Positions 34,048 to 43,177 of a stretch of 64,000 bases of DNA are shown here, one piece after another. Numbering within the stretch: the first letter of the stretch is position 1; each line of letters begins with the position of its first letter. Both the position numbers and the translations under genes were made by a program. The stretch is from Deinandra increscens subsp. villosa (taxonomy: Eukaryota; Streptophyta; Magnoliopsida; Asterales; Asteraceae). The notes below the pieces were generated by a model. It had not been told where the DNA came from. It did no database searches and saw nothing but the letters and a program-made list of their open reading frames with translations. The stretch is taken from assembly GCA_039602395.1 (NCBI GenBank), contig JBCNJP010000017.1, positions 25,792,718 through 25,856,717 on the forward strand, given 5' to 3'.

Positions 34048-34341
34048 TCACGTGAACCTAGATTCCATCTCCTCCATCAACTCCAAATGCCTACTCATTG
34101 CTTGTTGCCTCTGTTGAACCAACATTTGAAGCCTGGCATCGGAGACGCGTATCTCTTCCATCAGAAACGTTGCCATCTGGTATCTTGATGGACTTGGTGG
34201 CTCTTTAAGTACTTGGTCGAGCAGGGTCATCCCGTCTAAGACACTCTGTCTCTCTGCCCCGATAATCACCTCGTACCTGTCCAGGGTAGCAACAATCTTT
34301 ATCTGCAAATAATGTTCAACTAATTCTTTCAAGCTTGCCAT
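34048..34341 (-). CDS. 97-residue protein of unknown function, left copy
   Basis: Starts MASLKELVEHYLQIKIVATL and ends MEEMESRFT. Predicted mostly helical: a leucine-rich N-terminal helix, then PPSPSRYQ, then a long charged helix with LMEEIRVSDARLQML and a Gln/Arg-rich stretch. It differs from the right copy at about five residues, including one within IKIVAT/INIVAT. Conservation of the full frame, start and stop in both arms suggests a real gene. There is purine-rich context before the ATG (AAAATGGCA on the minus strand) and a candidate TATA (CATATAA) about 128 bp upstream. I do not recognise the family. Confidence 0.6.
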   Translation of the reverse strand: MASLKELVEHYLQIKIVATLDRYEVIIGAERQSVLDGMTLLDQVLKEPPSPSRYQMATFLMEEIRVSDARLQMLVQQRQQAMSRHLELMEEMESRFT

Positions 34342-34968
34342 TTTTAGAAGGATTTGAGTGTTTTGAGAAAGGGTTTGTTAAGGATTTTGAGAAAAGGTTT
34401 GATAAGGATTTTGAAAAGGGTTTGATGTTGGAGGTGAGAAGTTTCTGATTACTGATCAAGTGGTATGGTTATATGTGCAAATCACTTGAGTATGCATCTT
34501 CTCAGATGTCTAATCACTAGAGTATACCATAGGTCTTATTTTATTAATTTCAAAATAACCCATTGAGTTCATGAGGACTGCACATTATAATTGTTGGACT
34601 TTTGGTTATCCTACAAAAATTATTTTCACACGTTCTCCAAGTTAATTAATTAAACTGAAATTCCTACACTTGGAGAACGTGTGAAAATAATTTTTGTAGG
34701 ATAACCAAAAGTCCAACAATTATAATGTGCAGTCCTCATGAACTCAGTGGGTAATTTTGAAATTAATAAAATAAGACCTATGGTATACTCTAGTGATTAG
34801 ACATCTGAGAAGATGCACACTCAAGTGATTTGCACATATAACCATACCACTTGATCAGTAATCAGAAACTTCTCACCTCCAACATCAAACCCTTTTCAAA
34901 ATCCTTATCAAACCTTTTCTCAAAATCCTTAACAAACCCTTTCTCAAAACACTCAAATCCTTCTAAAA
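34342..34968. promoter_or_regulatory. Central bidirectional promoter region and palindrome spacer
   Basis: The 627 bp between the two divergent 97-codon genes. The spacer 34642-34668 (27 nt, TTAATTAATTAAACTGAAAT then TCCTACA) is the only unique DNA. CATATAA occurs at 34835-34841 (+) and, mirrored, at about 34469-34475 (-), about 128 bp from each ATG. Imperfect AAACCC/TTTTCAAAATCC repeats form each leader. The promoter assignment is inference from position and composition. Confidence 0.4.
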
Positions 34969-35262
34969 ATGGCAAGCTTGAAAGAATTAGTTGAACATTA
35001 TTTGCAGATAAATATTGTTGCTACCCTGGACAGGTACGAGGTGATTATCGGGGCAGAGAGACAGAGTGTCTTAGACGGGATGACCCTGCTCGACCAAGTA
35101 CTTAAAGAGCCACCAAGTCCATCAAGATACCAGATGGCAACTTTTCTGATGGAAGAGATACGCGTCTCCGATGCCAGGCTTCAAATGTTGGTTCAACAGA
35201 GGCAAGAAGCAATGAGTACGCATTTGGAGTTGATGGAGGAGATGGAATCTAGGTTCCCGTGA
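34969..35262 (+). CDS. 97-residue protein of unknown function, right copy
   Basis: Starts MASLKELVEHYLQINIVATL and ends MEEMESRFP. Same helical layout as the left copy. Both proteins have RYEVIIGAERQSV followed by DGMTLLDQVLKEPPSPSRYQ. The ATG follows CTTCTAAAA and is the first ATG after the mirrored candidate TATA. It is transcribed outward, in the same direction as the TNPA-like gene 3 kb downstream. It might be a separate gene or a distal first exon of a longer transcript through the array. No catalytic motif is visible. Confidence 0.6.
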   Translation: MASLKELVEHYLQINIVATLDRYEVIIGAERQSVLDGMTLLDQVLKEPPSPSRYQMATFLMEEIRVSDARLQMLVQQRQEAMSTHLELMEEMESRFP

Positions 35263-35408
35263 ACCTCAACCCGCAACTGCTCTGTTTTTTGTTTTTTTTA
35301 GGAAATAGGAATGAACATGTAAATTAGGAAACAATTTTGTGTATGGAATTGGAATCAGTAGTATAAAAATTAAATAATGGGTCAATTTGGGGTCAAATGG
35401 GTCAATTT

Positions 35409-37652
35409 GATGTGTTTAGGACCAATGAGTCCCAATAAGGTGTGTAAGTAAACAATAAGTTGTGTTTAGAACCAATGATGGCCCAATTGGTGTGTATGTA
35501 ACCAATAAGTTGTGTTGAGGACCAATGAGACCCAATAAGGTGTGTTTAGGGGAAACGAGGGTCAGTTGAGACCAATGAGTCCCAGTAAGGTGTGTATGTA
35601 ACCAATAAGCATGTTTAGGACCAATGATGGCCCAATAAGGTGTGTATGTAACCAATAAGTTGTGTTGAGGACCAATGAGACCCAATAAGGTGTGTTTAGG
35701 GGAAACGAGGGTCAGTTGGGACCAATGAGTCCTAGTAAGGTGTGTTTAGGGGAAACGAGGGTCAGTTGGGACCAATGAGTCCCAATAAGGTGTGTATGTA
35801 ACCAATAAGCATGTTTAGGACCAATGATGGCCCAATAAGGTGGTGTATGTAACAAATAAGTTGTGTTTAGGACCAATGAGACCCAATAAGGTGTGTTTAG
35901 GGGAAACGAGGGCCAGTTGGGACCAATGAGTCCCAGTAAGGTGTGTATGTAACCAATAAGCATGTTTAGGACCAATGATGGCCCAATAAGATGTGTATGT
36001 AACAAATAAGTTGTGTTTAGGACCAATAAGACCCAATAAGGTGTGTTTAGGGGGGAACTAGGGCCAGTTGGGACCAATGAGTCAATAAGGTGTGTTTAGG
36101 GGAAACGAGGGTCAGTTGGGACCAATGAGTCCCAATAAGGTGTGTATGTAACCAATAAGCATGTTTAGGACCAATGATGGCCCAATAAGGTGTGTATGTA
36201 ACCAATAAGCATGTTTAAGACCAATGAGTCCCAATAAGGTGTGTTTAGGGGAAACGAGGGCCAGTTGGGACCAATTAGTCCCAATAAGGTGTGTATGTAA
36301 CCAATAGGCATGTTTAGGATCAATGATGGCCCAATAAGGTGTGTATGTAACAAATAAGTTGTGTTTAGGACCAATGAGACCCAATAAGGTGTGTTTAGGG
36401 GAAAGGAGGGCCAGTTGGGACCAATGAGTCCCAATAAGGTGTGTATGTAACCAATAGGCATGTTTAGGAGCAATGATGGCCCAATAAGGTGTGTATGTAA
36501 CAAATAAGTTGTGTTTAGGACCAATGAGATCCAATAAGGTGTGTTTAGGGGAAACTAGGGCCAGTTGGGACCAATGAGTCCCAGTAGGGTGTGTTTAGGG
36601 GAAACGAGGGTCAGTTGGGACCAATGAGTCCCAATAAGGTGTGTATGTAACCAATAGGCATGTTTAGGACCAATGATGGCCAAATAAGGTGTGTATGTAA
36701 CCAATAAGCATGTTTAGGACCAATGAGTCCCAATAAGGTGTGTTTAGGGGAAACGAGGGCCAGTTGGGACCAATTAGTCCCAATAAGGTGTGTATGTAAC
36801 CAATAGGCATGTTTAGGAACAATGATGGCCCAATAAGGTGTGTATGTAACAAATAAGTTGTGTTTAGGACCAATGAGACCCAATAAGGTGTGTTTAGGGG
36901 AAACGAGGGCCAGTTGGGACCAATGAGTCCCTATAAGGTGTGTATGTAACCAATAGGCATGTTTAGGAGCAATGATGGCCCAATAAGGTGTGTATGTAAC
37001 AAATAAGTTGTGTTTAGGACCAATGAGACCCAATAAGGTGTGTTTAGGGGAAACTAGGGCCAGTTGGGACCAATGAGTCCCAGTAGGGTGTGTTTAGGGG
37101 AAACGAGGGTCAGTTGGGACCAATGAGTCCCAATAAGGTGTGTATGTAACCAATAGGCATGTTTAGGACCAATGATGGCCCAATAAGGTGTGTATGTAAC
37201 CAATAAGCATGTTTAGGACCAATGAGTCCCAATAAGGTGTGTTTAGGGGAAACGAGGGCCAGTTGGGACCAATTAGTCCCAATAAGGTGTGTATGTAACT
37301 AATAAGCATGTGTTAGGACCAATGATGGCCCAATAAGGTGTGTATGTAACCAATAAGCATGTTTAAGACCAATGAGTCCCAATAAGGTGTGTTTAGGAGA
37401 AACGAGGGCCAGTTGGGACCAATTAGTCCTAATAAGGTGTGTATGTAACCAATAAGCATGTTTAGGACCAATGATGGCCCAATAAGGTGTGTATGTAACA
37501 AATAAGTTGTGTTTAGGACCAATGAGAGCCAATAAGGTGTGTTTAGGGGAAACGAGGGCCAGTTGGGACCAATGAGTCTTAGTAAGGTGTGTATGTAACC
37601 AATAAGCATGGTTAGGACCAATGACGGCCCAATAAGGTGTGTTTAGGGGCAA
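35409..37652. repeat. 50-bp tandem array, right arm
   Basis: About 45 units, mirror of the left array. Read in the sense direction of the downstream gene, each unit carries two or three CCAAT pentamers (for example CCCAATAAGGTGTGTATG, CCAATAAGCATG, GACCAATGA). It lies between the 97-codon gene and the TNPA-like gene. Confidence 0.92.
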
Positions 37653-38261
37653 TGAGGGTCATTTTAGGATACAATTATCATTAAATTTATTGCTTAATAT
37701 TCCATTTTACATTTAAAGATCATTTTAAAGGTATGTTTAAAATAAAGTTAAATACGATTTGCGTCCCTATGGTTTGGTGGTTTTAACTTTTTGAGTCCAT
37801 TTTAACTCTTTAAAATTCAAGATAAATATTAACGCAAATCGTATTAATTGAGTTTATATTAAATCCGATAAATGTTGTCACGTCCTTATTAGCTGAGATG
37901 TTTTCACCCGGATCGATCTTATTAATCCCCAAATTATTTCCCACCATTTTTCAAATTTCCCAAAATTCATTGATCAGTTCCTATTCCCTCTCACCAAAAT
38001 TTTATCACCAAAACGATTCATTACTCTCTTCTTCCATATCACTAAAAGTTCATCTACCTAATTCATTGATCAGTTCCGGATTCATCAGACTATCATCTTT
38101 AGAAGATCACTACCTAATTCCCGTCAGTATATATTAATTTCACTGTCATCTTCAGTAGATCATTTTCATCTCAATTATTTCATCTTAATTATTCCATCGC
38201 ATTTATTTCATTAATTCTCTATTTATTTCACTGTCATCTACATGATTCATCTGATTTAACA
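37653..38261 (+). promoter_or_regulatory. Probable promoter and leader of the right TNPA-like gene
   Basis: Gene-free 0.6 kb between the array and the ATG. TATATATTAA at 38128-38137 lies 125 bp before the ATG, followed by a CT/AT leader with repeated TTCATC(T) phrases. 37750-37850 has an ACGATTTGCG/CGCAAATCGT inverted pair about 85 bp apart. Mirrored at 31702-32310 in the left arm. Confidence 0.4.
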
Positions 38262-41200
38262 ATGGACATTGAAGGTGAAGCATATGACAATGAATATTAT
38301 TCGGAAGAAGAGGGAATGTATAACAATGTCGATTATTCGGATAATGAAGAGGAAATGGATAACAATATTGACGATTATTCGGATGAAGAGGACATGGAAA
38401 ACATTGATGCCCAAGTCGAAAATGATGCCCAAGTCGACAATGATACCCAAGTAGTCGACAATGATACCCAAGTCGACAATGAGAATGGGGAAGCCTCTGC
38501 TCCCCAAGCAAACAAGAGGGGGATGACGCGGTTGGTAAAGTGGCGTGCCAGATTTGAGAAAAATGGCGAGGAAAAATGGCCACTAACATTTGATGCGCTG
38601 GGAAGGGTTGGCGGGGACCATAGAGCAAAATTTTCGAGTTTTATGGGAGACATTGTAAGGGCAGAGGTTGGATTAAGGTATCTAGAATGGAGGAAGGTGC
38701 CAAAAGAGGACAAGAACACAATGTGGGCAGCGATTCAGGTTATGAAACATATTAAACATTTTCTCATATTAGGTTTGTTATTGAATTCCATGTGACTAAA
38801 ATATCCTGTCATATGTTATTTTTTTAGAAATATTTCAAAATTGATGACTGTCGAAGGAGAGCTATAATGGTACGGCTTGGTGGGTTGCTAAGGAGTTTTA
38901 GAAGAAATATGTTGGAAAAACACATTCGTCCCAACCTAGCAAAACCCACCGTGCTTGAGAAAGTTCCAAAGATGTATCGCACTATTGTGAAAAAAGAAGA
39001 CCGGGACAGATTTGTAGCATATACAAGATCTGAAGAATTCGAGGTTTTTATTCAATTCAAACTGCAGATTTCATTAATTAAGCTAATAAGTGTTAATTAA
39101 TGAGATTATAATTATATATCCTACTATTCTGTGTTAATTAATGAGATTATAATTATATATCCTACTGTTCTGTTGGAAAGGCTGCGTCAAAGATTGGAAA
39201 AGAGGTTCGAGCAAAATATACTTATGATCATTCAATGGGGCGGGGAGGATACGTCTTTCTGAGAGAAAAACTGGTAATAAGCTAAGTGTGTTACACCCAG
39301 TCATGGTTAAGAACGTGCAATGTATGTTTCAAGTCTGATATATATTATTATTATAATACAAGGTACAAAACAAAGAAATAGCAGCTGATGAATTCCCCTC
39401 TCAATCGTTTATGTGGAGGAAAGGAAGGGTAAATAAAGAGGGGGAATACAAAACGCCTGTGGTGAAGGGCGTAGCAGATGATATAGTAAGTTTAATTGCT
39501 ATATATATACCTAATTATTCACATGTTATAAATTAACAGCACCTCATTAAATTAACTAAATTAATTACTGCAGGCCGAGAATGAAACAAAGATAAATACG
39601 GGATCTGTGACCGTAGAACCGGGAACGGATGCCCTGACATTGGTCCTTGGCAAGGAAAGGGGTGGATACCTAAAAGGTATCGGGTATGGAGTGACTTCCC
39701 GTGGATATTGGCAGGGTGCTCCAAAAGGGAGATCGAAAGAACGGATCGAAAAACTAGAGGCGGAGCTAAAAAATGAGAAACAGCTGCGTGAGAAAAGGGA
39801 TGAAGAGGTTGACAACCTCAATGATAGGCTTAAAGCACAGAATGATAAAATTGATAAGCTTACGGCGCTTATGGAGGCCGTGATTCAAGATAAACAAGTT
39901 CATAAAGCGGTAAATTCTGTAAGGGACAAACTATATATATATATATATATACCTATAATTAATTATATTATATATACTTTACTTTTTATCGATCAATTAA
40001 TTATTATAAATCATTAAATCATTTCGTAGGTAAAGTCTGCGGAGGCGCCTCTTACTACAACGGTAATTAAATATTATTGCTGATACGATCAATCTCCCTT
40101 GAGCGCATATTTATTAATTAATTAACTAATTGAATTAATTGTACGTAGCACATGATCAATTCTGCGCACAATACATCGCGGAAACAATCTACTCAATCAA
40201 ACTCATCTCAAAGGTCGGCCGATAAGGTACGGATTTGAAACAGTTCTGAATTTGAGTTGATCTGGAAGATTCTAGTTCATCTGGATGAACATGCGTCTCT
40301 ACTTATAGTTCATCCGGATAGTTAGAGTTCATCCGGATAGTTAAAGTTCCTCAGGATAGGTAAGGTTCATCAGGATAGTAAAAAGTTCATCAGGATAGTT
40401 AGAGTTCATCGGGATAGTTAGAGTTGATCCGGAAGATTCTAGTTCATTATGGATGAACATGCGTCCCTAGTTATAGTTCACCGTGTTGGTTATAGTTCAT
40501 CCGGATAGTTAAAGTTCACCAGTATAGGTAAAGTTCATCAAGATAGTTAAAGTTCATCAGGATAGTTATAGTTGTTCCGGAATATAATTAATAATTAACT
40601 GTGCCGGCTATGATAAGTTTGTACTTCATCCGAATGGTTATCTGGATAGTTAACTAATGTTTAGCCGGTTATGATCGATATGATTTTATTAATTAATTGA
40701 ATTGTAGGTCTCTTCTGCGACTCTATCACAACACACTCCTCCATCTACAACAGCGTCGCAAAAGGAAAGGGTAACTATTTTAATTTACACAGTTGTGTAC
40801 TTCCCTTATAACTAATTGCTATATGATCATTTAATTAAATGCTGATGTTGTCTTTAGGTGAGAAAGAGAAAAATGACAGAAGCAGCAGCTGCTGCAGCCA
40901 GTGCTGCTGGGGCATCAGAGCAGGAAGTGGTATATATATATAATTAATTTAGAAATTTGACAAATCGCTTTGACGTTATCGTTAATTAATATATATGTTA
41001 CTAATCAGTTAATTACATGGTGTCAATTTAGGAAAAGAATAAGAGACATGCAAAACCAGTAAAACCTGCAGCTCGTAAAGTACCTCCTAAGAAGAGTGAT
41101 CATCAGTTGGAAAAACCAAATAATTATGATGCCATTGCAGCTCCTATCGATCTGCAGCCAGTAATCCAAGAGGTATATAGATTAGTATATACCACAATTT

Positions 41201-41829
41201 TTGTATTCTATTTTTTACTTTAATCAATTAATTGTTTATATATATGCTATAATTAATATTATTATTATTATTATTATGTCACTTCTGATCAGGGGAGCCA
41301 AACTGCGACGTTGCACATGGAGGGGGATCCACTGAACGTCGTGGGAATGGCTGAATTATTACCAAAACAAAAAGATGAGAAGATTCATGGAAGTCCATTA
41401 CCTCCTGGTTACCGTAGAATTAAAGTTTATCAGGTCAATAAGGGTGCAACATTTTTACCATTCCCAGTAGATGATAAAACAACGCTTTCGGAGGTTGAAA
41501 ATAAATATATTATTGCATGGCCGATGAACCGAATGATCCTTCATTCTAATAACAAGTCAGATAGATCACAGCCGGTTGATCATTCTACGGTTCAAAAAGT
41601 ACTGGAACAGCCACAGGTAATTACTACATTAATTAATCGTATCCGCTAATTAATTAACTATATATATATATTATATCTGATCGGTTTTATTTGTCATATA
41701 TGTTTCCAGGGGAAATCAAAGATTACGAAAGTGTACGTAACACCAAACCAGCTGAATCAAAATCTGATAAATAGAAAAATCACACGGCACCAGCAAAAGC
41801 AGCTGATCAGCACGGAAAAGAAATTATAA
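38262..41829 (+). CDS. TNPA-like CACTA protein (Transposase_24-type), 12 exons, intact
   Basis: Exons inferred by GT...AG and continuity: 38262-38738, 38828-39043, 39181-39273, 39363-39485, 39574-39918, 40030-40062, 40149-40226, 40708-40770, 40858-40929, 41032-41172, 41293-41616, 41710-41829. All introns are phase 0 and every internal exon is a multiple of three. The product is 694 residues, uninterrupted. Residues 1-80 are acidic (Asp/Glu with N-D-x-Q-V repeats at 55-72). 85-300 has KRGMTRLVKW, L-x-W-R-K-V-P, MWAAIQKYFKIDDCRRRAI and KEVRAKYTYDHSMGRGGY, matching the plant Ptta/En/Spm Transposase_24 pattern. 304-418 has LTLVLGKERGGYLKGIGYGV, then a coiled-coil (about 360-408). 477-500 is Ala-rich. 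548-655 has IHGSPLPPG and a W-P-M-N motif, resembling the DUF8039-type C-terminus. By analogy with Spm TNPA it should bind subterminal repeats and help synapse the ends in the nucleus. Confidence 0.82.
40250..40610. repeat. GTTCATCCGGATAGTTA repeats in intron 7
   Basis: About 16 short units (17-20 bp) of the type AGTTCATC(C/A)GGATAGTTA, partly degenerate, filling intron 7 of the right TNPA-like gene. The mirror block is at about 29400-29760 in the left copy. Confidence 0.85.
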
Positions 41830-41991
41830 TTAATTATTATAGAAATTAAACTTTGATTAGTGTCGTATGTTATCTTTTTGAACAGCGTCATGATTAGTGT
41901 ATGTACATTAATTTTTAATTATAATATATGATTTTTAAGGTTTCTCTATACTAATTAATTAATATATAATTAATTGTAATTAAGAAAGTAT

Positions 41992-43165
41992 ATGTGACCA
42001 TATATATAATACCAAAGGCCACACTTTTTATATTTTAACGTGACCGTTGCCACCATTTGGCCACGCTTATTGGGACAAATTATCTGATTTCAACTACCCT
42101 TTGGCCACTTTTTTTTTCCAATTATATGTGGCTAAAACACAAATATACGTGACCATATAATACCAAAGGCCACGTTTTTTATATTTTAATGTGGCCGTTG
42201 CCACCCTTTGGCCACCCGTATTGAGACAAAATGTATGATTTCAACTACCCTTTGGCCACTTTCTTTTTCCAAATATATGTGGCTAAAACACAAATATACG
42301 TGACCATATAATACCAAAGGTCACGCTTTTTATATCTTAACGTGGCCGTTGCCACCATTTGGCCACGCGTATTGGGACAAAATATCTGATTTCAACTACC
42401 CTTTAGCCATTTTTTTTCCAAATATATGTGGCTAAAACACAAATATACGTGACCATATAATACCAAAGGCCACGCTTTTTATATTTTAATGTGGCCGTTG
42501 CCACCCTTTGGCCACGCTTATTGGGACAAAATTTATGATTTCAGCAACCCATTTGGCCACGTTTTTTCATATCATATGTGGCTAAAACACAAATATACGT
42601 GACCATATAATACCAAAGGCCACGCTATTCATATTTTAACGTGGCGGTTGCCACCCTTTGGCCACGCGTATTGGGACAAAAATTATAATTTCAGCAACCC
42701 ATTTGGCCACGTTTTTTTTATTACATATGTGGCTAAAACACAAATATACGTGACCATATAATACCAAAGGCCACGCTTTTGATATTTTAACGTGGCCGTT
42801 GCCACCCTTTGACCACGCGTACTGTGACAAAATGTATGATTTCAGCAACCCTTTGGCCACGTATTTTTATAATGTATGTGGCTAAAACACGAATATACGT
42901 GACCATAAAATACCAAAGGCCACGTTAACCAAACACATGTGGCCGTTGGGACCCTTTGGCCACGCTTTTCTGAAGAATTGTTTGATTACAACAACAAATA
43001 TTGGTACCCTTTAGCCACGCTTATAGGTGGCTTCAGCCACTGATATTGTAACGTGACCGTAGGGTACATATGGTCACGGCACCTATGGTGTCGGTTGGAA
43101 TGAAAAAAAAAACGTGACCAAACACCTTTTGTCACGGTTTTTTTCCGTGGCCAAAGGTGAATTTT
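41992..43165. repeat. GTGGCC subterminal array, right end
   Basis: Six to seven units of about 150 bp (ACGTGACCATATAATACC, AAAGGCCACG, GTGGCCGTTGCCACC, TTTGGCCAC, ATGTGGCTAAAACAC), then a short degenerate part into the TIR. Each unit holds several GTGGC motifs in both orientations. They are candidate binding sites for the TNPA-like protein. Confidence 0.92.
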
Positions 43166-43177
43166 GACGTAGTGGGA

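Larger units (their letters stand above)
27393..34641. repeat. Palindrome, left arm (7.25 kb)
   Basis: Reverse complement of 34669-42604. The outer edge is where GGTCACGTATATTTGTG begins at about 27393, pairing with CACAAATATACGTGACC ending at about 42604. The inner edge is CGTTCTCCAAG at 34641. Arms look about 97-99% alike outside the tandem arrays by eye. The left array is about 650 bp shorter. Confidence 0.93.
34669..42604. repeat. Palindrome, right arm (7.94 kb)
   Basis: Reverse complement of the left arm, starting CTTGGAGAACGTGTG. Differences seen by eye: a longer 50-bp array, an extra 49 bp in TNPA exon 5, a shorter ATT microsatellite near 41256-41276, and scattered substitutions. Confidence 0.93.
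24008..43174. mobile_element. 19.2-kb CACTA (En/Spm) transposon with internal 15-kb palindrome
   Basis: Terminal inverted repeats CACTACGTCAAAA (24008-24020) and TTTTGACGTAGTG (43162-43174), perfect over 13 bp, with TSD GGA. Subterminal GTGGC/GGCCAC motifs occur at both ends. It encodes two inverted TNPA-like genes, a C-terminal remnant of TNPD, an acidic small protein near the left end and two copies of a 97-residue unknown protein. It is inserted in the interior of the inner LTR element. Only a TNPD fragment is present, so it is probably not autonomous. Confidence 0.92.

Noticed and set aside
32312..37652. Many open frames of 70-140 codons over the 50-bp arrays, some starting with ATG
   Set aside because: They follow from a stop-poor 50-bp repeat read in three frames; the peptides cycle every 150 bp on each strand and show no coding bias.
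27393..42604. Palindrome as an assembly or hairpin-adapter artefact
   Set aside because: The arms differ by about 650 bp in array length, a 49-bp indel, microsatellite length and substitutions. Not formally excluded without reads.
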